Positions 56,079-60,718 of a stretch of 60,718 nucleotides of DNA are shown piece after piece. This stretch comes from a virus: the IMG/VR virus record IMGVR_UViG_3300042894_006795, positions 1 to 60,718 of that record; one strand, written 5' to 3'. The notes below the pieces were generated by a model. It was not told the DNA's origin, did no database searches, and saw only the letters and a list, made by a program, of their open reading frames with translations. Within the stretch, counting starts at the first letter, position 1, and each line of letters begins with the position of its first letter. A program made the translations under genes and the position numbers.

Positions 56079-56612
56079 ATGCAACAACAAGAAAGATTCA
56101 AAATGAAAGTAAATGACGACGCCTTTGCTCGCATGGTTGCCGAAGAAGTAAAAAATAAACTTTCCCCTCTCCATAAAAGCGAATTAATGAAAGAGGAGAA
56201 CTGGCATTTGTGGCAAGCAGCGCTTATTGCTCTTTCTGAAAACCTTCAAAGTCAAATCTTAACCATTGAATCAGATGCTGAGTCAGATGAAAAAAGGTAC
56301 TCCTCCCTTGGGGTTGGCGGTAAAAAACTTTCACATCAGGCCGCCTCTTACTACGGCGACAAAGCAACGCGAATCAAAAGATTCAAGTTTCACGTCGACA
56401 AACGATTAGATGAAGTATCTTTAATGATTGAAACTGGTCAGGAGATGGAATCAGACGGCTGGGAAAAAGTAGATTTTTTTAGGCGAGCCATAACTAAGCA
56501 TAGGAGCATGCTTAGGGAGTACGACATGGAAGATACGGCCATAGATAGATCCCTATGGGCTACACTTGACTACAAGTGGACGTTTGACGCTATTACTGAA
56601 GAAGATCTTTAA
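56079..56612 (+). CDS. Conserved hypothetical protein (177 aa)
   Basis: The ATG is two bases after the nuclease stop; another ATG at 56103 is possible. All-helical and charged, with a motif ATRIKRFKFHVDKRLDEVSLMI near the middle, and an acidic C-terminus. Related proteins occur in recombination/replication regions of actinophages, with no assigned role. No catalytic residues are recognised. Confidence 0.65.
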   Translation: MQQQERFKMKVNDDAFARMVAEEVKNKLSPLHKSELMKEENWHLWQAALIALSENLQSQILTIESDAESDEKRYSSLGVGGKKLSHQAASYYGDKATRIKRFKFHVDKRLDEVSLMIETGQEMESDGWEKVDFFRRAITKHRSMLREYDMEDTAIDRSLWATLDYKWTFDAITEEDL

Positions 56613-56672
56613 TAATATTTATTATTATTTATAAATCAAATTTGCGTTCACTTTTAGCAATGGAGATTTATT

Positions 56673-57035
56673 GTGATCAGACGGAACAAACCACTTAAAA
56701 ATAAAACCGGCCTAAAACGTCAACAGACCCCAATTGCAAAACGTTCAAAAAAAACTGAAGAAAAATATCTTGAACGTCGCCCTTTTGTTGAGAGAATTCT
56801 TAAGGAAAGGCCACTTTGTGAAGCCTGCAAAGTTTTTGCAAAACATGATGATAAATCTATATACAATCATCATATGAGCAAAGACGTACACGAAATTATT
56901 CGTCGGTCGCAGGGGGGCTCAATCTTGGATGACGATAATGTTCTTGCTGTGTGCAGGCCATGTCACGTCAGAATAGGCAATTATCCTCAGCTTGCGTTTG
57001 ACCTTGGATTGGCAAAGCATGGGTGGGAAAAATAA
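56673..57035 (+). CDS. HNH endonuclease-like protein (120 aa)
   Basis: GTG start with GGAG about six bases upstream. The N-terminal third is lysine/arginine-rich, resembling recombination proteins of the NinG/HNH type. Cys pairs C-x2-C (LCEAC, about 49-52) and C-x2-C (VCRPC, about 92-95) hold a structural zinc. The HNH core reads DVHEIIRRSQGGSILDDDN (His, Asn) and CHVRIG (His). It could be a free-standing nuclease aiding packaging or recombination. No intron or intein is apparent around it. Confidence 0.82.
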   Translation: MIRRNKPLKNKTGLKRQQTPIAKRSKKTEEKYLERRPFVERILKERPLCEACKVFAKHDDKSIYNHHMSKDVHEIIRRSQGGSILDDDNVLAVCRPCHVRIGNYPQLAFDLGLAKHGWEK

Positions 57036-57211
57036 TTAGCAGAACTATTACTCTTTTCTGTAAAATGTTTTAACCTAAAATCTTCTTAGGTACCTAATTC
57101 AGCGATAACTTTCGAGAATAGAAAGGTCAGGTGGTCCAATGTCTAGTGGTCTTATCCACGGCAAGGAAGCTGGAGTCGCGTCGAACTCATAGTCACAGTC
57201 GACTAACGCCC

Positions 57212-57248
57212 ACAACCGCTGGCTCGCTCTGCAGGCCCCAGCGGTTGT
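57212..57248 (+). terminator. 11-bp perfect hairpin
   Basis: ACAACCGCTGG and CCAGCGGTTGT form a perfect 11-bp GC-rich stem with a 15-base loop. It is followed by TTGCTGTC rather than a long U-run, so it may be a terminator of the upstream operon or a structural element of an RNA. Confidence 0.6.
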
Positions 57249-57319
57249 TTGCTGTCTAGGAATAAAAATTGTTCTAACATATAGTTCTGGGCGCAACCAA
57301 AACCTTAGGATCGTTACAG

Positions 57320-57359
57320 ATGCAGAAGCCGGGAGATTAATTTCTTCCGGCTTCTGCAT
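57320..57359 (+). terminator. 13-bp perfect hairpin just upstream of the RuvC-like gene
   Basis: ATGCAGAAGCCGG and CCGGCTTCTGCAT form a perfect 13-bp stem with a 14-base loop that may pair further (AGA/TCT). It ends 17 bases before the RuvC-like ATG, leaving only the AGGA site between. No U-run follows, so a role as mRNA 5'-end stabiliser, translational regulator or protein-binding site is as likely as termination. Confidence 0.6.
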
Positions 57360-57376
57360 ATAGTAGGATCGATTTT

Positions 57377-57937
57377 ATGAACGTAATGGGGCTAGACCTT
57401 TCCTTGACATCGACAGGATGTTCCATAAACTCAAGAACATGTGTGGTTGGCACTAAAACAAAAAGTGCCGAAAGACTGTCCGTTATTTCTAAGTTAATAT
57501 TAAATTTGGCACTAGATAATTCAGTCGATGTTGCAATAATAGAGGGATACTCATTTGCCTCTCGCAACAGTCAAGCTCACAGTATCGGGGAACTCGGCGG
57601 AGCAGTAAGGATGAGGCTATGGGAAAACGGTATTCCCTTTATAAATGTCCCCCCAACATGCAGAGCTAAGTTTGCTACAGGAAAAGGAAATGCCGGAAAG
57701 AACGAAGTTATTTCAGCTATTTCTGCAAGGACAGGAATAGTCTGGTCAGGAGCGGGGGCAGACGACATGTGCGACGCCTGGATACTTGAGCAAATGGCTA
57801 AACAATTTCTCAATGAATCCTCTTTTAGTTGGCCAAAAGTAAATATTGAATCTTTAGAAAAAATTGATTGGTCTCCGCTGGTAGGATTACCTAAAATAAA
57901 AAAGAAAAAAGGTTTTGATGCGCAACTCCCCGATTAG
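57377..57937 (+). CDS. RuvC-like Holliday junction resolvase (186 aa)
   Basis: RNase H-fold resolvase that cuts branched DNA before packaging. Acidic catalytic residues are visible in MGLDLSLTSTG (first Asp), DVAIIEGYSF (Glu), and GADDMCDAWIL (C-terminal Asp pair). The Lys-rich region GKGNAGKNEV is the usual phosphate-contact helix. AGGA precedes the ATG, with a strong hairpin just before it. The C-terminus ends in a basic KIKKKKGF. It belongs with the recombination genes upstream. Confidence 0.88.
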   Translation: MNVMGLDLSLTSTGCSINSRTCVVGTKTKSAERLSVISKLILNLALDNSVDVAIIEGYSFASRNSQAHSIGELGGAVRMRLWENGIPFINVPPTCRAKFATGKGNAGKNEVISAISARTGIVWSGAGADDMCDAWILEQMAKQFLNESSFSWPKVNIESLEKIDWSPLVGLPKIKKKKGFDAQLPD

Positions 57938-58253
57938 CCAAGTCGATATTGAAAATGAAATTTTACGTCTTTTGGATAGGCTTGAAAAAGAAACAGAGTC
58001 TTTTGAGTCACTTTCTGTTGACTCATCAAAAAAAGAAGCACACTACAAATCTAATTGGGCAAAAGAATATCTTGGGGCAAATGGAGCTATAAAGCAAAGA
58101 GAAGCATGGGCGGATTATAAGTTGGAACAAGATTATTATGAATATAAAATTGCCGAGGCTTTAGTTAAATCAAAAAGAGAAGTGCTTCTAAGCTTACGGT
58201 CATCAATTGACGCAATGAGAACACTAAATGCGAATGTAAGGGTCCAAGTATGA
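57918..58253 (+). CDS. Coiled-coil hypothetical protein (111 aa)
   Basis: The ATG at 57918 overlaps the end of the RuvC-like gene. The protein is highly helical and charged, predicted coiled coil at both ends (ENEILRLLDRLEKETESFES; VKSKREVLLSLRSSIDAM), with a tyrosine-rich middle (LEQDYYEYKI). No family recognised. The stop overlaps the next ATG. Confidence 0.65.
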   Translation: MRNSPISQVDIENEILRLLDRLEKETESFESLSVDSSKKEAHYKSNWAKEYLGANGAIKQREAWADYKLEQDYYEYKIAEALVKSKREVLLSLRSSIDAMRTLNANVRVQV

Positions 58254-58540
58254 AATTTATAAAAAGAAATAAATCACTATTCCCAGAAAAACTAACAACG
58301 CATTGGGATTCCTTGCCTCATAAAAGATATTCAAGCATGAACGACGATGATCTTTGTCCTTGGAACCTGAGCCCAAAAACAATTGACGAGTTTGTGTTGG
58401 CATGTGATCAACGAAATGAGTGGCACAAGAATAATGCTGGAGATCCTCGTTACTCCTGGTGGTCATGTCTATTGACCCACGATCTAATGGAAGACATCGC
58501 AAGAACGTTAAAGGAAATTAAAGATGAACAACATTCATAA
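58250..58540 (+). CDS. Hypothetical protein (96 aa)
   Basis: The start overlaps the previous stop (ATGA) and the end overlaps the ParB-like gene. Tryptophan/histidine-rich (THWDSLPHKR, WNLSPKTIDEFV, SWWSCLLTHDL). No recognised motif. Tight coupling suggests it works with the ParB/PAPS-reductase cassette or the recombination genes. Confidence 0.65.
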   Translation: MKFIKRNKSLFPEKLTTHWDSLPHKRYSSMNDDDLCPWNLSPKTIDEFVLACDQRNEWHKNNAGDPRYSWWSCLLTHDLMEDIARTLKEIKDEQHS

Positions 58541-59384
58541 TTCTCTACAGCACTTGGCGGTTGACATATTGGACCTAATTCCACTTGAGGACAATCCCAG
58601 AAAGGGAAATGTTGACGCGATAGCATCTTCTTATCTTGAGTTTGGGCAGATTAAGCCTATTGTAATTCGACCAAACGATGACGGAACTGCAACAATCATT
58701 GCCGGAAACCACCAAGTCCAAGCAGCAAAGAAATTGGGATGGGATAAAATTGCTGCGGTTCCTTACGAAGTGGATAATCTTCGGGCGATCGCATTCGCAA
58801 TTGCTGACAACAGGACGATGGAACTTGGTTACACAGAGCCAGATCTGCTTAATAACGTTATTTTGGAGATTGGAGATTACTATCCTGAGCTGATTGAGGG
58901 CTTAGGATGGGATGAATTTGAATTTGCCGAACTAGAACAAAAATCAATTCGAGAAGAAAATCAAGTGATTAGTTCAGGAAACTCCTACACTTCGCCTTCA
59001 CTACAAACTCCCGCCAGCGATTTCGGAAACGGATTTGGAAACGGATTTGGAAGCCGCGAAGAAGAAGAAGAGCCACGTGCCCTACGAGAGTCTCCACGAA
59101 TAGACATGAATGCAATTTCGATGACAAAAGACAGAGACGGCAAAACTGAATTAAACGTGAGGTCTGGAGTTAATCAAGACGATGCAGTCGTGAGGGGATC
59201 AACAACCGTTTCTCCTTCATCCGCACCTCAGGCAGTTGTCCAGTACACAATAGTTTTTGATACTCATCAACAGCAGGCAAGGTGGTATGAATTTATAAAA
59301 TGGCTTCGATCTGACCCCGCAGTTGCTGGAACCACAACAGCAGAGCGAATAATAGACTTCATCGATCAGCACATCGAGCTATGA
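58524..59384 (+). CDS. ParB-like (ParB/Srx-fold) protein, IbrB-like (286 aa)
   Basis: Residues about 10-110 are a ParB N-terminal fold: LDLIPLEDNPRKGNVDAIAS, GQIKPIVIRPND, IIAGNHQVQAAKKLGW and RAIAFAIADNRTMELG. The GNH-x-x-x-AA pattern replaces the GERR/GHHR box of plasmid ParB and is typical of phage and IbrB-type proteins. The C-terminal half has a linker with an FGNG duplication and an unknown domain (QYTIVFDTHQQQARWYEF). The stop overlaps the PAPS-reductase-like gene by four bases; this pairing is the IbrA/IbrB arrangement. AAAGG lies nine bases before the ATG. It may act in DNA modification or gene control; the activity is not established. Confidence 0.85.
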   Translation: MNNIHNSLQHLAVDILDLIPLEDNPRKGNVDAIASSYLEFGQIKPIVIRPNDDGTATIIAGNHQVQAAKKLGWDKIAAVPYEVDNLRAIAFAIADNRTMELGYTEPDLLNNVILEIGDYYPELIEGLGWDEFEFAELEQKSIREENQVISSGNSYTSPSLQTPASDFGNGFGNGFGSREEEEEPRALRESPRIDMNAISMTKDRDGKTELNVRSGVNQDDAVVRGSTTVSPSSAPQAVVQYTIVFDTHQQQARWYEFIKWLRSDPAVAGTTTAERIIDFIDQHIEL

Positions 59385-60511
59385 CGCGTCAACGCCTATT
59401 CCTTGACATGTCGTGTGTTGACGCAGCACGTCAAAGAATAAGGCACGTTTACGACACTTTTGATACTGTTTGTGTCCAGTTTTCTGGAGGCAAGGACTCG
59501 ACGGCCGTCTTGCACTTAGCGCGAGAAGTTCATGAGGAAAGAGGCCTAGGTCCAGTAAAAGTAATATTTCGTGACGAAGAAATGGTCAGCCCAACGGTGA
59601 TCGACTACGTTGAGCGAGTCAGAAACTATCCCTGGGTTGATATGGAATGGTATTGCTTGCCATACCCTGCGGAAATATGGGTTCTTGGCAGAAGGCTAAC
59701 AACTCTTTTGTGGAGTCAGGAAAGATATGAGCAAGGCCGTTGGGTTAGAGAGATGCCATCATGGGCTATAAGCGGTAAGAACTTTGGCCTATCTCACAAT
59801 ACATCACTCCCTGAGCAGACCGACTATTACACCATGCAGGGAAAAAAGGGGAATGTTGCATTTCTTACTGGCGTGCGCGCAAGTGAGTCAATGGTTCGCT
59901 ACAGGTCGGTTGTCCAAAAACTTCACGAAAACTATATAAACATTCCTTATAGGTTGAAAAAGGGTATTCCGTTAAAGTTTGCAAAAGTTATTTATGACTG
60001 GAATACAAATGATGTATTCAAGTACATAGCCGAAGAGTGCGGAGCCGAATATTGCGAATACTATGATTTAGCAGTACTAACTGGCAGCAACAACCGCATC
60101 GGTATTCCGCTGCACGCAACCGCCATCCGTAGAATCGGCGACGTAGTAGCAACTGAGCCTGAATTTTATGACCGACTATTTGAATGTTTTCCATATATCG
60201 ATGCGCAGCGTAGACTATGGCCAGAATTTAATGTCGAAAAATTAATCTCTAGCTATTCAGCAGATGGATTCGATGGAGCGTCAAGGTTTATTGACGAGTA
60301 CCTCATAGGGGATCGACGAAAAATGGAAGCCAAAGTCTATGTTTCAAAATTTAGAAAAAAACATCTGACAGATCCTCATGGTTATCCTGTCAGTTGGCTT
60401 ATAAGGAATTTAATGCTGAACGAAATAGATGTTAATTCACCAACCCCGGTGGGGCCAAAGACACGAGCGTATACCGTCCGTGAATCAGAAATAGAGGATG
60501 CAACGGAATGA
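59381..60511 (+). CDS. PAPS-reductase-like PP-loop ATPase, IbrA/DndC-like (376 aa)
   Basis: The PP-loop SGGKDSTAVLHLA (about 35-47) binds ATP for adenylation chemistry. VIFRDEEMVSP and the downstream GVRASESMVRYR match the PAPS-reductase/DndC group. There is no classic C-terminal ECGLH of true PAPS reductases, so sulfate assimilation is unlikely. The ATG overlaps the ParB-like stop, and the stop overlaps a second ParB-like gene (ATGA), giving a ParB-PPloop-ParB cassette. PP-loop enzymes of this class activate sulfur or modify nucleic acid. A phosphorothioate-like or other DNA/RNA modification is a hypothesis, not shown. Confidence 0.87.
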   Translation: MTRQRLFLDMSCVDAARQRIRHVYDTFDTVCVQFSGGKDSTAVLHLAREVHEERGLGPVKVIFRDEEMVSPTVIDYVERVRNYPWVDMEWYCLPYPAEIWVLGRRLTTLLWSQERYEQGRWVREMPSWAISGKNFGLSHNTSLPEQTDYYTMQGKKGNVAFLTGVRASESMVRYRSVVQKLHENYINIPYRLKKGIPLKFAKVIYDWNTNDVFKYIAEECGAEYCEYYDLAVLTGSNNRIGIPLHATAIRRIGDVVATEPEFYDRLFECFPYIDAQRRLWPEFNVEKLISSYSADGFDGASRFIDEYLIGDRRKMEAKVYVSKFRKKHLTDPHGYPVSWLIRNLMLNEIDVNSPTPVGPKTRAYTVRESEIEDATE

Positions 60512-60718
60512 TAGATATTCAGTATGTCGAGCATTCTCAGCTCTCGGTCCCTGCTTGGAGAGCAACCTACGTTCTTCGTCCGGAGATGTTAATAATCGCT
60601 GGTTCACTTTCTCAGCATGGATTCATACAGCCACTCCACGTAAGGAAGGATACTGGCGAAATAATCGATGGTTCAGAAAGATTCTTAATTGCTACGAGCA
60701 TTCGTGAGCTTCTGAGAA
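60508..60718 (+). CDS. Second ParB-like protein, N-terminal part (cut by right window edge)
   Basis: The ATG overlaps the PAPS-reductase-like stop as ATGA. The 70 readable codons give MIDIQYVEHSQLSVPAWR..., then SQHGFIQPLHVRKDTGEIID and GSERFLIATSIRELLR. The ParB strand-helix pattern is visible: Q-P-L-x-V-R, then I-I-D-G-S-E-R, which matches the conserved G-x-x-R box of ParB/Srx folds better than the first copy does. The gene has no stop in the window. It is probably co-expressed with the two genes before it. Confidence 0.8.
   Translation, partial: MIDIQYVEHSQLSVPAWRATYVLRPEMLIIAGSLSQHGFIQPLHVRKDTGEIIDGSERFLIATSIRELLR

Larger units (their letters stand above)
57036..57376. other. 341-base intergenic region with several hairpins, candidate structured RNA
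   Basis: No convincing gene lies here. A 6-bp stem ACCTAA/TTAGGT (57073-57091) follows the HNH gene. Two much stronger hairpins follow at 57212-57248 and 57320-57359. The centre is visibly richer in G/C than its surroundings, unusual for an intergenic region in this genome. A minus-strand frame of 86 codons (57099-57359) also exists but starts inside a hairpin, has no Shine-Dalgarno and opposes all neighbours. A small RNA or a regulatory leader for the RuvC-like gene is the better reading. Confidence 0.5.

Noticed and set aside
57099-57359. 86-codon minus-strand frame in the hairpin-rich gap
   Set aside because: It starts inside a 13-bp hairpin, has no Shine-Dalgarno and opposes the flanking operon. 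It is kept only as an alternative to the structured-RNA reading.
59381-60511. True PAPS reductase for sulfate assimilation
   Set aside because: It has the PP-loop but lacks the C-terminal ECGLH-type active-site cysteine, and its ParB partners indicate the IbrA/DndC-like group.
60498-60707. 69-codon frame at the right end
   Set aside because: It overlaps in another frame the clearly ParB-like partial gene starting at 60508, which has an ATGA overlap with the upstream stop and family motifs.

Overview
The window looks like part of the genome of a large tailed phage (Caudoviricetes) of an actinobacterium. The phage evidence is a TerL terminase, an HK97-type portal, an HK97-type prohead protease and a major capsid protein. 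The host inference rests mainly on a WhiB-family Fe-S regulator gene with an excellent ribosome binding site. AT-rich composition, an adenosylcobalamin-type ribonucleotide reductase and very large multidomain virion proteins would fit a freshwater actinobacterial phage, but that is inference. No tail, lysis, integrase or DNA polymerase genes are visible, so this is a fragment of a larger genome. Both ends cut a gene.

Layout. (1) 1-18284, minus strand: a replication/regulation operon (basic protein, Zn-motif protein, WhiB, primase-helicase, HTH protein that may be a small terminase, RHH protein), then one 13.7-kb gene for a 4564-residue polyprotein and three short genes. (2) 18371-22659, plus strand: two small unknown genes, class II ribonucleotide reductase, tRNA-Arg(TCT) and a cytochrome P450 starting two bases after the tRNA. 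(3) 22662-52696, minus strand: the head module. Read from its start it runs: small membrane protein, portal, a 3207-residue protein with the prohead protease at its N-terminus, an acidic protein, a 2521-residue polyprotein, five smaller proteins, the major capsid protein with its own promoter and a following hairpin, a conserved phage protein, a TauD-like dioxygenase and a thermonuclease. (4) 52751-60718, plus strand: TerL, a recombination set (Rad52-like annealing protein, Cas4/RecB-like nuclease, HNH protein, RuvC-like resolvase), a structured intergenic region, and a ParB / PAPS-reductase-like / ParB cassette that runs off the right end.

Most striking observation. The three giant proteins (4564, 3207 and 2521 aa) are 'polyvalent' chains of ADP-ribosyltransferase-like, zincin metallopeptidase, ArdC antirestriction, GNAT-like, DnaQ-type exonuclease, SF1 helicase and ParB-like domains. 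A short recurring motif, [R/K/T]-[F/L]-S-S-G, sits at nearly every domain boundary: 18 exact copies plus FASG and FSGG variants. One of the three proteins starts with the capsid maturation protease. The simplest model is that these proteins enter the prohead as polyproteins and are cut at FSSG junctions into many separate effectors delivered with the DNA. The motif and its placement are seen directly. The cleavage is inference.
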